This document shows, piece after piece, positions 36,058 to 44,364 of a DNA stretch of 64,000 nt. The stretch covers positions 372,001 to 436,000 of the forward strand of contig CAWGWA010000013.1 of assembly GCA_963826105.1 (NCBI GenBank), read 5' to 3'. The DNA comes from WHTI01 sp963826105 (lineage in GTDB: Bacteria > Actinomycetota > CADDZG01 > WHSQ01). Both the position numbers and the translations under genes were made by a program. Positions within the stretch are counted from its first letter, which is position 1. Each line of letters opens with the position of its first letter. Under the pieces are notes generated by a model. That model saw only the letters and a list, made by a program, of their open reading frames with translations, was not told the DNA's origin and made no database searches.

Positions 36058-37356
36058 GCCCCGAGTTACCGGCGCTTGCTCACGGCGTAGGTCGTGTGTA
36101 CGAGAGCCCGATCCCGCTGTGGCTCTATCTCGGTGGAGCCGGCCTGGTCGTAGCCCTGTCGTTCATCCTGCGCGCGCTGAACGCGCAAGGCACCATCGGA
36201 GATGACCGAGCGTCGTGTGGCGGGGGCTCGTGCCGCAGGGGTCGTGCGAACCGTGTTCAAGGTGGGGGGAGTAGCTCTGCTCGCCCTGATGCTGATCGCC
36301 GGGATCGTGGTCCGGAGCGAGGGCCTCACGACGACATCGCTGCTTTTCTGGCTCGGCCTCGTCGTTGGGATGGTGTTCCTGTCATCGATCGTCGGCGGGG
36401 TCTGGGCGGCGACCGACCCATGGGCGACACTGGAGGATCTCTACCGGATCGAGGGTGTCGAGACCGCGCGTCGGACGCCGCCGTGGTGGATCGGGCCGGC
36501 CCTCGTCTATGCGCTCTTCTGGTTCGAGTTGGTTTCGGGTGTCGGCTTCGATGACTTCTGGGTCGTAACCGTCCTCATCGGCTACTCGATCTACGCGTTC
36601 ACCTTGCGCGCCGTGTTCGCCGAGAACTGGGACACCGCAGATCCCCTGTCGATCTTGTTCGGATTCGCCGGCCGGATCGCACCGCTGAGGCTGGGGAAGG
36701 ACGGTATCTACGCACGCAGCCCGCTGGCCGGGATCGACGAGCACGAACCGATGACGAAAGCCCTGTTCGCATCGTTGTTCGTGGTCCTTGCTTCGACGAC
36801 GCTCGACAACATCCGCGAGACGGTCGCGTGGACTGATTTCCGCAACTCGACCGGGCTCGACGCGCTCGATGCTCGCCTCGTGGATTCGCTGGCGTTCGCC
36901 GCCTTCGCCCTGTTGTTCCTGGCCCCCTTCCTACTGGCGATGTTGACCGCCCGCCGGCGCGAAGAGTCGGTGGTGATGGCCGGGCGACGGTTCGGGTGGT
37001 CGCTCGTTCCGATCGGGATCGCCTACGTCCTGTCGCACAACGCGCCGCTCCTGATCACCGGGGTCCCGCAGTTGATCCGGCTTCTGGCCGATCCGTTCGA
37101 TCTCGGGTGGAACATCTTGGGGGCCGGGGGAGCGTTCGCCGATTTCCAAGCTTCCCCGCGAGTCGTTTGGTTCCTGGAGATCGCGTTGATCGTCGGCGGC
37201 CATATCCTGGGGGTCTTGTCGGCTCATCGCATCGCCGTCAGGCTGGCACCGTCTCATGGAGCCGCGGTCAGGAGCCAGTACGCGCTCACCGGTCTGATGA
37301 CCCTCTACACGGTCGCAACACTGGCTCTGCTCGCACAGCCGCTCGTAAGTTCATAG
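36054..37356 (+). CDS. Polytopic membrane protein of the CopC/YcnI cluster (frameshifted near 36190)
   Basis: About ten hydrophobic helices. The N-terminus (ALAHGVGRVYESPIPLWLYL) resembles the AHG...PIPLWL opening of membrane proteins found beside copC in actinobacteria, sometimes annotated as fenitrothion hydrolase; that activity should not be assumed. Frame 0 runs from the ATG in the copC stop to about 36190, then frame 1 (VFKVGGVALLALMLIAGIVV) continues to 37356. One indel joins them. Context suggests a role in copper transfer or respiratory-complex metallation. Confidence 0.65.
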
Positions 37357-37372
37357 AAAGGGAAGGATCCTA

Positions 37373-37891
37373 GTGTCGCTGGCACACATCTTGTCGAACG
37401 GTAGTGGTCCCGATGCGGAACTCCTGATCGCTGCGTTCGGCGCTGGGGTCCTCGGGATCACCTTCTTCATGCAGAAAGCGGTGAAGCCGCAGGTGAGCGT
37501 CGTTCTCCTTCTGGTCGCGGTCGCGCTTGGGATCACCGCGTTCACGATGGGGGGGTCGGAATCGAGCGTCAACCCACCGGCCCCCGACGTTACGCTCACG
37601 TTCGTCTCGCCCACGAACGAGGCAACGGTTCCGGCTAACGAGGACATCGAAGTGACCATCGGTATCGAGGGCGGCCAACTCGTCTCCGATCCGAACTCCA
37701 CGGTCGAGGGCGGCGGTCACCTACACATCTATGTCGACGGCGTGAACGTGTCGATGCCGACCACGGAGACCAGCGAGATAGAACTCGAACGTGGGGTCCA
37801 CGTGATCACGGCCGAGTTCGTATCCCCCGATCACCATCAGTTCTCTCCGAGGATCTTCGAGGAGATCGAAGTGACGGCGGATGACCGCTGA
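37373..37891 (+). CDS. Membrane-anchored His-rich domain protein
   Basis: A 172-residue protein with two N-terminal hydrophobic helices (about 18-34 and 41-60) and an external beta-sandwich. The domain has GGGHLHIYVDGVNVSMPTTE and ends SPDHHQFSPRIFEEIEV. It looks like the DUF4399/cupredoxin-like domains whose His pairs may bind metal. No catalytic motif is visible. It lies 16 bp after the polytopic gene with a GGAAGGAT site before GTG 37373, so it is part of the same operon. Confidence 0.6.
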   Translation: MSLAHILSNGSGPDAELLIAAFGAGVLGITFFMQKAVKPQVSVVLLLVAVALGITAFTMGGSESSVNPPAPDVTLTFVSPTNEATVPANEDIEVTIGIEGGQLVSDPNSTVEGGGHLHIYVDGVNVSMPTTETSEIELERGVHVITAEFVSPDHHQFSPRIFEEIEVTADDR

Positions 37892-37905
37892 GGGATGATG
37901 CCACG

Positions 37906-38481
37906 ATGAACGCTCGGATCCGGTTGATGATGGGCGGTATCGCGGCCCTTGGCGTGGTGACCGCCCACGGTCTCGCTTACGCCTTGGCGGAGCCGGACCC
38001 CCACGCCCGTCACGGGCTGCTCGAGCACACCGGGCACAAGTGGTGGACCGGGGTCATGGCGATCGGGATCGGTCTTGGCGTGGTCGCTCTCGGCGGGTTG
38101 GTCGACCGCTGGAGGAAGTCCTCGGCCGACGCCACCTTTGACCGACGCGTCGTCGCCCTGTGGCTGGCGATCTTCCAGACCGGCGCGTTCTTCGGGCTCG
38201 AGTCGCTGGAGCGTCTGCTGTCGGGCGGGAACGCCCTAAGTGTTGTATCCGAGGTTCCGGTCATCGTCGGCGTGACGCTCCAACTCGCCCTGGTCGTGCT
38301 CGAGGTCTGGCTGCTTTCGGCCCTCGCCGCCGGGATCCGCTACCTCGTCGCCCACCTCCGGCTCGCCGAAGCGCGTTCTCGTTCCATCACTTTCCCCATC
38401 CCCGTTGGTATCCCCGCGCCACGCCCGCTCGTGGCGGCCGGGGGCGTGAGTCGAAGAGGTCCTCCGTCCTCGGTTAGGTAG
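37906..38481 (+). CDS. Polytopic membrane protein of unknown function
   Basis: A 191-residue protein with about four transmembrane helices (7-27, 46-64, 80-98, 110-135). Several His residues sit near the membrane faces (ARHGLLEHTGHKW). The C-terminal 40 residues are Pro/Arg-rich and weakly supported, so the true end could be earlier. I do not recognise the family. Its position between two likely copper-related genes suggests a role in the same envelope system. Confidence 0.55.
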   Translation: MNARIRLMMGGIAALGVVTAHGLAYALAEPDPHARHGLLEHTGHKWWTGVMAIGIGLGVVALGGLVDRWRKSSADATFDRRVVALWLAIFQTGAFFGLESLERLLSGGNALSVVSEVPVIVGVTLQLALVVLEVWLLSALAAGIRYLVAHLRLAEARSRSITFPIPVGIPAPRPLVAAGGVSRRGPPSSVR

Positions 38482-38517
38482 TCGAGCAACCAACTACTTC
38501 AAACGGAGGAAACAACG

Positions 38518-39240
38518 ATGAGAAAGACACTGGCCGCGCTCGGCGCGGTCTTGATGATCGGAATGATGGCCGCACCGGCGCTCGCGCACGTAACGATCCA
38601 GCCCAGCGAGGCTCCGGCGGGTGCGTTCTACCGTTTCGCCATCCGCGTTCCCAACGAGCGCGATGTGGCGAACCGCAAGCTCACGGTTACGTTCCCGGAC
38701 AACCTCATCTTCGTCAGTTTCCAGCCCAAGGAGGGGTGGAACCGAAAGGTGACGATGAAGACTCTCGATGAGCCGATCGAGGCTTTCGGCGCGTCGATCG
38801 ATGAGGTCGTCGACACGGTCACCTGGTCTGGTGGAGTGATCAATCCTGGCGAGTTCGAGGAGTTCTACTTCAGCGCCCGGGTCCCCGAGGAGGAGGGGGA
38901 GATGGAGTTCGCCGCCGACCAGTTCTACGACGGCGGCGAGACCGTGACGTGGTCGGGTCCGGAGGACTCCGACAACCCTTCACCGCGGGCAAAGATCGTG
39001 ACCATGCCTGAGGGTGGACAGCTGGCCCTGCTCGCGGAGGCGCTCGACGAGATCGAGGACCTCAAGACCGATGTGGCCGAGGCGGAACAGCACATGGGCG
39101 AGATGATGGCCGAATCCGACGACGATGCGGACGACGGGGGCGATTCGAACCTCGGCGTGATCTTCGGGATCATCGGGATCGCACTTGGTGCGACGGCGCT
39201 TGCAGCGACCCGGATGAAGGGTCGCGGCTCCAAGTCCTGA
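38518..39240 (+). CDS. YcnI-like DUF1775 copper-binding protein
   Basis: A 240-residue membrane-anchored protein. The signal peptide ends ...PALA and the mature protein begins HVTIQPSEAPAGAFYRFAIR, placing the metal-binding His at the N-terminus as in B. subtilis YcnI, whose mono-histidine brace binds Cu(II). Conserved parts include VPNERDVANRKLTVTFPDN and PKEGWNRKV. A coiled-coil linker and a transmembrane helix (LGVIFGIIGIALGATALAA) end it. It closes the cluster and is followed by a strong hairpin. GGAGG precedes ATG 38518. Confidence 0.85.
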   Translation: MRKTLAALGAVLMIGMMAAPALAHVTIQPSEAPAGAFYRFAIRVPNERDVANRKLTVTFPDNLIFVSFQPKEGWNRKVTMKTLDEPIEAFGASIDEVVDTVTWSGGVINPGEFEEFYFSARVPEEEGEMEFAADQFYDGGETVTWSGPEDSDNPSPRAKIVTMPEGGQLALLAEALDEIEDLKTDVAEAEQHMGEMMAESDDDADDGGDSNLGVIFGIIGIALGATALAATRMKGRGSKS

Positions 39241-39248
39241 GTGAAGTC

Positions 39249-39277
39249 GGGGGCCGGGTGATGGTTGCCCGGCCCCC
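39249..39277 (+). terminator. Strong hairpin after ycnI-like gene
   Basis: A perfect 10-bp GC stem (GGGGGCCGGG and CCCGGCCCCC) around a 9-nt loop begins 9 bp after the stop. No T-run follows, which is common for terminators in high-GC actinobacteria. It probably ends the copC-ycnI transcript. Confidence 0.7.
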
Positions 39278-39337
39278 CTCGGGAATCCCGTGACCCTTCT
39301 GGCGTTGGCTACTGCGACGATGACTCAAGGAGGGTCC

Positions 39338-40010
39338 ATGGAAACCGCTATCGATCCCGGCACCGTTATCGGACACGTGCATCTCAAGGTGTCCGACCTC
39401 GAGCGAGCCGAACGTTTCTACGCCGACGCATTTGGCTTCGAGGTGACCGCCCGACTCGGCGACTCGGCCTCGTTCCTGTCCGCCGGCGGATACCACCACC
39501 ACCTTGGACTCAACACCTGGCAGAGCAAGGATGGCCCGACCCCTCCCGCCAATTCCACCGGGCTGTTCCACTTCGCGATCCTCTATCCGAGCCGTGCCGC
39601 TCTCGCGACCGCGCTGACAGCGTCTGCTCGAGGCGGGCGTGGAGATCGACGGGGTTGCCGACCACGGTGTCAGCGAGGCGATCTATCTGCACGATCCCGA
39701 CGGAAACGGAATCGAGATCTACCGAGACCGCCCACGTGAGGAGTGGCCACTCGGTCCCGACGGGGAGATCCTGATGACCACCGATCCACTCGACATCAGA
39801 GAGTTGCTGACCGCCGCGACCATAGGGGTCGGCGTGGCCGCCAGGGCATTCTCGAAGATGCTCTTGGTCTCGTCCCTGAGGTCTTCGAGGTTGGCGAATG
39901 CGTTCGGGTCGATGGGATCGAGCACCTCGATCGTCGCCCGGATGTGCTTGCGAAGCACCATCCCCTTCTTCGGGAGTGCTTCACCGGTGCCTCGAACCAC
40001 GACCGGATAG
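39338..40010 (+). CDS. VOC-family (glyoxalase/extradiol dioxygenase-like) protein, frameshifted; 3' end uncertain
   Basis: The protein begins METAIDPGTVIGHVHLKVSD with a metal His, has AGGYHHHLGLNTW and, after an indel near 39618, VSEAIYLHDPDGNGIEIYRDRP supplying the last ligand Glu. This is the catechol-2,3-dioxygenase-like VOC group; substrate unknown. The family normally ends soon after the DPLDIRELL segment near 39800, but the open frame runs to 40010 through plsC on the other strand. A further indel probably hides the true stop. GGAGG precedes ATG 39338. Confidence 0.7.
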
Positions 40011-40558
40011 ACCGGCACGCCGGTCCGCTTGGCCAGATGGAACGCACCGGTCTTGAACGGGAGCAGTCGGTTATCGGGCGAACGGGTGCCCTCGGGGAAG
40101 ATCAGGATCGGCACGCCCTCGCCGAGCAGCTCTTCGCAGGTCGCCATCATGCGCTCGACCGATTCGCGGTTGCCGCGCTCCAGCTCGACGTATCGGGCGA
40201 GCTTCATGAACAGGCCCACGATCGGGAGCTTGAAGTTCGACTTCTTGGATACCCACTTGAACGGACGGTGAAGTCCGAACAACACAAGGATATCGACGAG
40301 CGACGAGTGATTGGCGACGTAGATCGCCGCGGTGTCCTTCGGGAGCTTCCGCCGTCCGATCACCCTGAGGCGCCACAATGGGTTGATGAAGATGTAAAAG
40401 ACGCCACACAGACCGGTGTAGAGGCTGATCCACTTCCGCTTGCGGTCCCACCAGAAGGTCAGAAGCCACACGATCAGATCTCCCACGAACAGGATCGGGA
40501 GCATCAGGGCGAAGAAAGTCCAGTAGAACGCCGAGAAGGTCCACCAGACCGCGGTCAT
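39719..40558 (-). CDS. 1-acyl-sn-glycerol-3-phosphate acyltransferase (PlsC family)
   Basis: A membrane acyltransferase that makes phosphatidate. An N-terminal hydrophobic segment (WWTFSAFYWTFFALMLPILF) is followed by the catalytic NHSSLVD (the HX4D motif), FKWVSKKSNFKLPIVG, FPEGTRS and a VPVYPVVVRG block. Start ATG 40558 overlaps the adenosine deaminase stop (ATGA). The last 35 residues after SIFENALA look non-conserved and overlap the VOC gene, so the true stop is probably near 39830 and lost to an indel. Confidence 0.88.
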   Translation of the reverse strand: MTAVWWTFSAFYWTFFALMLPILFVGDLIVWLLTFWWDRKRKWISLYTGLCGVFYIFINPLWRLRVIGRRKLPKDTAAIYVANHSSLVDILVLFGLHRPFKWVSKKSNFKLPIVGLFMKLARYVELERGNRESVERMMATCEELLGEGVPILIFPEGTRSPDNRLLPFKTGAFHLAKRTGVPVYPVVVRGTGEALPKKGMVLRKHIRATIEVLDPIDPNAFANLEDLRDETKSIFENALAATPTPMVAAVSNSLMSSGSVVIRISPSGPSGHSSRGRSR

Positions 40559-41580
40559 GCGAGCTCCGTGTGCTCTTGTTCCCACGCACCAACGGCTGCG
40601 AGGAGGTTGTTCCGGACGTCCTGCGAACAGAACGCGGCGTGGGCGGCTCTCCTCTGGAGCTCTGCGACGTCGGCGATCTCGAGACCCGCCAACCTCGATG
40701 CGTTCTCGAGCTCGTCGGTCAAGGTCGTCGAGAAGAACGGCGGGTCATCGGAGTTCACGGTCACGTTCATCCCGCGCTTCCACATCTGGGGGAACGGGTG
40801 GTCCTCGAGCGTGGGGAACACGCCGAGCACGATGTTCGAGGTCGGGCACACCTCTACGGGGATGAAGTCTCGAACGAGACGGCCGACGAGCTCATCGTCC
40901 GGCATCGAGCCGACGCCGTGGCCGATGCGTTCGGCGCCGAGATCGTCGAGCGCGGCGCGCACGATCTCGGGCCCCTTGGTTTCGCCCGCATGGATCGTCA
41001 AGCCGAGGCCGAGTTCCTGCGCGGCATCCGACAGCATCCGGAACTCGCGCTCGGGGGTCGAGCCCTCGATGCCGGTCAGCCCGAGCGCACAGATGTCGGC
41101 ATCGGCCTCCTCGACGAGGGCGACCGTATCGGTTCCGTGTCCCGGGCCCATGTCGCGCACCGCATCGACGATCAGCCTGATGTGGACATCGGTCTCGGCG
41201 AACCCATCGGTCAGCGCCTGCCACATGGCTTTCGGCTCCATCCCGTTGCGCACGTGGGTCAGGGCCGTGAACGTGACCTCCGTGTAGATGACGTTCTGAG
41301 CCTCCTGCGCCTTGGCGAACGCCGCCGCGATCGCACCGAGGTCGTCGGGCGTCCGGATCAGGGCGCTCACTCCGAGGTAGGTGTCGATGAAGTGCTGGAA
41401 CGAGTCGAACTTGATTGGGTACCCGGCCTCCCCGAAGGGCAGCACCGAGGGTTCGAGGGAGTGGGCGGTCGCCAGCCCCCGAGCGGTTTCCGCCGCGATC
41501 GTCCCCTCCAGATGGACGTGGAGCTCGATCTTGGGCAGGGCCTCCAGGGCGGCTCTCGAAACGGGCATGGGGGGCATCAT
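40555..41580 (-). CDS. add: Adenosine deaminase family protein
   Basis: A TIM-barrel metal-dependent deaminase of about 341 residues. Zinc ligands and catalytic residues are visible: HVHLEGTI, HAGETKGP with its catalytic Glu, GHGVGSM, CPTSNIVLG and NSDDPPFF. It could act on adenosine, adenine or a related purine. Three in-frame ATGs (41580, 41577, 41568) compete for the start; the open frame upstream is only the 18-bp repeat, not protein. It is followed by plsC with a 4-bp overlap. Confidence 0.9.
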   Translation of the reverse strand: MMPPMPVSRAALEALPKIELHVHLEGTIAAETARGLATAHSLEPSVLPFGEAGYPIKFDSFQHFIDTYLGVSALIRTPDDLGAIAAAFAKAQEAQNVIYTEVTFTALTHVRNGMEPKAMWQALTDGFAETDVHIRLIVDAVRDMGPGHGTDTVALVEEADADICALGLTGIEGSTPEREFRMLSDAAQELGLGLTIHAGETKGPEIVRAALDDLGAERIGHGVGSMPDDELVGRLVRDFIPVEVCPTSNIVLGVFPTLEDHPFPQMWKRGMNVTVNSDDPPFFSTTLTDELENASRLAGLEIADVAELQRRAAHAAFCSQDVRNNLLAAVGAWEQEHTELA

Positions 41581-41655
41581 CTCAGAGGGCTTCTCCCGGG
41601 GGAAGGGCCGTTCGGGCCCGGGCTGGGATCCCGGACACACGAGCCCCTTATCCCA
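41581..41655. other. Intergenic leader between add and repeat copy 2; no gene seen
   Basis: These 75 bp hold the upstream region of add on the minus strand, including a GGGAG-type site about 12-20 bp before the ATGs. With the repeat element and the following hairpin, the gap between add and merR totals 306 bp. I see no other coding potential. Confidence 0.5.
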
Positions 41656-41837
41656 CTCGCCGAAATCTGTGGTCGCGGTGGTAAGTGTGGTCGCGGCGCC
41701 GACCGCACTGACCACGCCGACCGCACTGACCACGCCGACCGCACTGACCACGCCCCCTGACCACGCCGACCGCACTGACCACGCCGACCGCACTGACCAC
41801 GCCGACCGCACTGACCACGCCGACCGCACTGACCACG
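41656..41837. repeat. Tandem-repeat element, copy 2 (about 8 units of 18 bp)
   Basis: Same orientation and sequence as the element at 2631-2911. The 19-bp left end (41656-41674) matches the right end of copy 1 in reverse complement at 17 of 19 positions. The 32-bp leader (41669-41700) is identical to 2644-2675. Units start at 41701, 41719, 41737, then a 13-bp truncated unit (41755-41767), then 41768, 41786, 41804 and a final 16-bp partial unit at 41822. The right inverted end is missing. It lies between merR and add, both transcribed leftward. Confidence 0.95.
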
Positions 41838-41849
41838 GTTACGAGGGAC

Positions 41850-41872
41850 GGCGTCGCGCTAGCAACGACGCC
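41850..41872 (-). terminator. Hairpin downstream of merR
   Basis: A perfect 7-bp stem, GGCGTCG and CGACGCC, around a 9-nt loop containing CGCTAG lies 15 bp past the merR stop on its coding strand. It probably terminates the merR transcript before the repeat element and add. No T-run is present. Confidence 0.5.
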
Positions 41873-41886
41873 TGATCCTCACCGCG

Positions 41887-41952
41887 CTAGCAGCAGCCGG
41901 TGTCGGGATCGCACTGGCACTCGGGGCCGCAGTCGCAGTTGGCGTCGCTCAT
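41887..41952 (-). CDS. Possible separate 21-residue Cys-rich peptide inside the merR 3' end
   Basis: The last 22 codons of merR contain an ATG (41952) with a GGGAGGTG ribosome binding site 6 bp upstream. They would encode MSDANCDCGPECQCDPDTGCC (21 residues), a metallothionein-like peptide with six Cys in CxC and CC arrangements. It is in frame with merR, so it may be made both as a MerR tail and as a free peptide. Internal initiation is an inference; nothing else distinguishes the alternatives. Confidence 0.35.
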   Translation of the reverse strand: MSDANCDCGPECQCDPDTGCC

Positions 41953-42363
41953 GGTTGCACCTCCCTTCTTGGTGAATCGGACCTCACAGGCCCAGGGGAC
42001 ACCGTCCGCAGGGACGGAGCATTCGAGTTCGGACATCGCCTCGAGCTCGGCGCGGAGCTCGGATAGCCGCTTCATCTCGGCGTCGATCTCGATCAGATGC
42101 CGTTCGACCAGGGTTCGGGTATGTCCGCAGGGACAGGCGCCGCGGTCCTGAATCTCGAGCAGTTCCTTGATCTCGGCGAGGCGAAGGCCGAGGCCCTTGG
42201 CATCCTTGATGAAACGGATGCGGTGGACGGACGTTTCGTCGTACTCCCGGTAACCGGACGGGGAGCGCGGTGGCGGGGGCAGGAGCCCTTCCCGCTCGTA
42301 GTACCTCACCGTGTCGGCCGATACGCCGCCCCGGTCTGCTATCTCGGACACCTTGAGAGCCAT
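41887..42363 (-). CDS. MerR-family metal-responsive regulator with Cys-rich C-terminal tail
   Basis: The 158-residue protein has the MerR winged helix (KVSEIADRGGVSADTVRYYERE, in part; LPPPPRSPSGYREYD) and a dimerisation coiled coil. The metal loop carries CPCGHTRTLVERHL, as in the ZntR/CadR/MerR groups. Unusually the frame continues into a 21-residue tail with six Cys (NCDCGPECQCDPDTGCC). Start is ATG 42363, not the longer upstream frame. Its own promoter contains a perfect MerR-type operator, so it is probably autoregulated. The effector metal cannot be assigned. Confidence 0.85.
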   Translation of the reverse strand: MALKVSEIADRGGVSADTVRYYEREGLLPPPPRSPSGYREYDETSVHRIRFIKDAKGLGLRLAEIKELLEIQDRGACPCGHTRTLVERHLIEIDAEMKRLSELRAELEAMSELECSVPADGVPWACEVRFTKKGGATMSDANCDCGPECQCDPDTGCC

Positions 42364-42369
42364 GCGAGC

Positions 42370-42401
42370 ACCGTAAACCTTGGAGTCAACTCCAAGGTCA
42401 A
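42370..42401 (-). promoter_or_regulatory. merR promoter with MerR-type operator
   Basis: On the minus strand, -35 TTGACC (42401-42396) and -10 TACGGT (42375-42370) are separated by 20 bp, the over-long spacing typical of MerR-controlled promoters. The spacer and flanks contain the perfect palindrome ACCTTGGAGT-TG-ACTCCAAGGT (42377-42398). It lies only 7 bp from the merR ATG and 22 bp from the amidase start, so it could influence both directions. Confidence 0.8.
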
Positions 42402-42422
42402 GCACCCCCGTATCCTGTCGGC

Positions 42423-43796
42423 GTGACCGAGATCTGGGAGATGAGCGCCGCCGAGCTACTCCGCGGTTATCGGGCCGGCGAGGTGTCTCCGGCCGAGGCC
42501 GTCGAGGCGTGCCTGGGGCGGGTCGATGCGCTGAACGACCGGCTCGGCGCCTTCACGGTGATGACCTCGGGTCGTGCCCGGACCGAGGCGGAAGAGCGGA
42601 CCGCCGAGCTGAAGGCGGGGGCCATCAGGGGTCCACTCCACGGGGTCCCGGTCGCGATCAAGGAACTGTTCGATGTCGCCGGAGCCGAGACGACCTACGG
42701 CTCCGATCTCTTCAACGGTCACGTCGCCGATAAGGATGCCGCGGCCGTCTCGGCGCTACGGGCCGCAGGAGCGATCGTGCTCGGACTGACGCGGACACAC
42801 GAGTTCGCCTGGGGCATCACGACCGTGCACGAGACCCGGGGCTCGGCTAAGAATCCATACGCGACCGATCGGGTCGCCGGGGGCTCGAGTGGAGGATCTG
42901 CTGTTGCCGTCGCGACCGGGATGGCTCCGATCGCGCTGGGGAGCGATACCGGAGGCTCGATCCGTATCCCCGCCGCGCTGTGCGGCATCGCAGGGGTGAA
43001 GCCGACCTTCGGCTCGATCGACAGTTCGGGGGCATGTCCGCTCGCTCCCTCGCTCGATCACGTCGGTCCACTGGCGCGCACGATCGAGGACGCCGCCCTC
43101 GTCTTGTCATCGATGTCGGATATCCCGGTGCCCGAGTGGCGCGACGACCTTGCTGGGATGACCGTCGTGTGCTCGCCCGACCTCCACGTCTTCGGACCGC
43201 AGAGCGATCACCTCGCCGTCTTCGACGACGCGCTGGGGACGATCGAGGGACTCGGGGCGGTGCTCGAAGAGCGGCCCTACAAGGATGCCGAAACGATCTA
43301 TCCGACCTACGCGATGCTGCAGCGCCATGAGGCCTACGAGGTTCACTCCGAACTACTCGGTACCTATCCGTCGCGCATGTCCGAGTATTCGCCGTCGCTG
43401 CAAAGACATCTCGAGGCCGCCAGCCACGTGACCGATGCGGACTATATCGAGGCGACCGCCGAGCGCGACCGGATCCGGGCGCGCTTCCGGGTGCTGTTGC
43501 AGAACGCCGATGTGGTCGTGACGCCGGTGACCGGGGGACCGGCGTCCACGATCGACCGGCCCGACACCGGAACGCTCGAGGGCGAAGACATCGCCTTCAG
43601 GGATCTCGTGCTGCCGTACACGGTGCCGGGGGACATGACCGGCTTCCCGGCGGTCACGGTGCGGGCGGGGACCGACGACCTCGGGCTCCCGGTCGGTATC
43701 CAGTTCACGGCGCTCCCGGGCCGGGACGACCTCGCCATGATCGCCGCCCGCGCCTTCCAACAGGCCGTTCCTGTCCGGTGGCCGACCCTCGACTGA
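42423..43796 (+). CDS. Amidase signature family enzyme
   Basis: A 457-residue amidase with the Ser-cisSer-Lys triad: Lys in VPVAIKELFD, cis-Ser in GGSSGGSAVAVATG and the nucleophile Ser in GSDTGGSIRIPAA. Architecture matches GatA-like or aryl-amidase enzymes, but lone location without gatB/gatC suggests a catabolic or detoxifying amidase. GTG start at 42423. It is divergent from merR across 59 bp holding the MerR operator. Substrate unknown. Confidence 0.88.
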   Translation: MTEIWEMSAAELLRGYRAGEVSPAEAVEACLGRVDALNDRLGAFTVMTSGRARTEAEERTAELKAGAIRGPLHGVPVAIKELFDVAGAETTYGSDLFNGHVADKDAAAVSALRAAGAIVLGLTRTHEFAWGITTVHETRGSAKNPYATDRVAGGSSGGSAVAVATGMAPIALGSDTGGSIRIPAALCGIAGVKPTFGSIDSSGACPLAPSLDHVGPLARTIEDAALVLSSMSDIPVPEWRDDLAGMTVVCSPDLHVFGPQSDHLAVFDDALGTIEGLGAVLEERPYKDAETIYPTYAMLQRHEAYEVHSELLGTYPSRMSEYSPSLQRHLEAASHVTDADYIEATAERDRIRARFRVLLQNADVVVTPVTGGPASTIDRPDTGTLEGEDIAFRDLVLPYTVPGDMTGFPAVTVRAGTDDLGLPVGIQFTALPGRDDLAMIAARAFQQAVPVRWPTLD

Positions 43797-43836
43797 ACGT
43801 CCATGATGCAGGCTAAGACCACACGAAAGGGGTCGG

Positions 43837-44364
43837 ATGCTCACAGGTGAGAAGGTCACCCTCCGCGAGGTCCGCGAGTCGGACTACGACAGGTTGACCG
43901 AGTTCAACAACAACTTCGAGATCTGGGTGATGGCGGACGACGATCCACCCGCGCCGCGCACGCGTAAGCAGGTTCAGGCTGAGATGGAGGAGTGGATCAA
44001 AGATGGAACCGTGATCCCGTTCGTGATCGAGGTGGACGGCGAGATCATCGGAGACTGTGGCCTACATCATCTCGTCGAGCACTCGCGCACCTGTTCGTTC
44101 GGGATCGCGTTGCATGGAGACAAGTACCTCGGCAAAGGCTATGGCCGGGATGCGGTCTCTCTCCTGCTCGATTTCGCCTTCCGCCTGCGGAACATCCGGC
44201 GCGTATGGCTGACCGTCAACGCCGACAACGAACGAGCGATCCGTACCTACAAGGGACTCGGCTTCGTCGAAGAGGGCCGGCTCCGCGAGCATGTGTGGCA
44301 GGACGGGGCGTACCACGACTGGGTCTACATGGGACTGATGCGCACGGAATGGGAGGCACGATGA
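43837..44364 (+). CDS. GNAT family N-acetyltransferase (RimJ/RimL-like)
   Basis: A 175-residue acetyltransferase of the RimJ/RimL/SpeG shape: LTGEKVTLREVRESDYDRL at the start, IGDCGLHHL and IALHGDKYLGKGYGRDAVSL (acetyl-CoA loop), then RVWLTVNADNERAIRTYKGLGF and EEGRLREHVWQDG. The substrate could be a protein N-terminus, an antibiotic or a polyamine. It starts 40 bp after the amidase with AAAGGGGT before ATG 43837, and overlaps the next gene by 4 bp. Confidence 0.88.
   Translation: MLTGEKVTLREVRESDYDRLTEFNNNFEIWVMADDDPPAPRTRKQVQAEMEEWIKDGTVIPFVIEVDGEIIGDCGLHHLVEHSRTCSFGIALHGDKYLGKGYGRDAVSLLLDFAFRLRNIRRVWLTVNADNERAIRTYKGLGFVEEGRLREHVWQDGAYHDWVYMGLMRTEWEAR

Noticed and set aside
37906..38481. 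Cytochrome or copper-transport assignment for this membrane protein.
   Set aside because: No heme-binding or CxxC motif; only neighbourhood supports it, so it is left as unknown.
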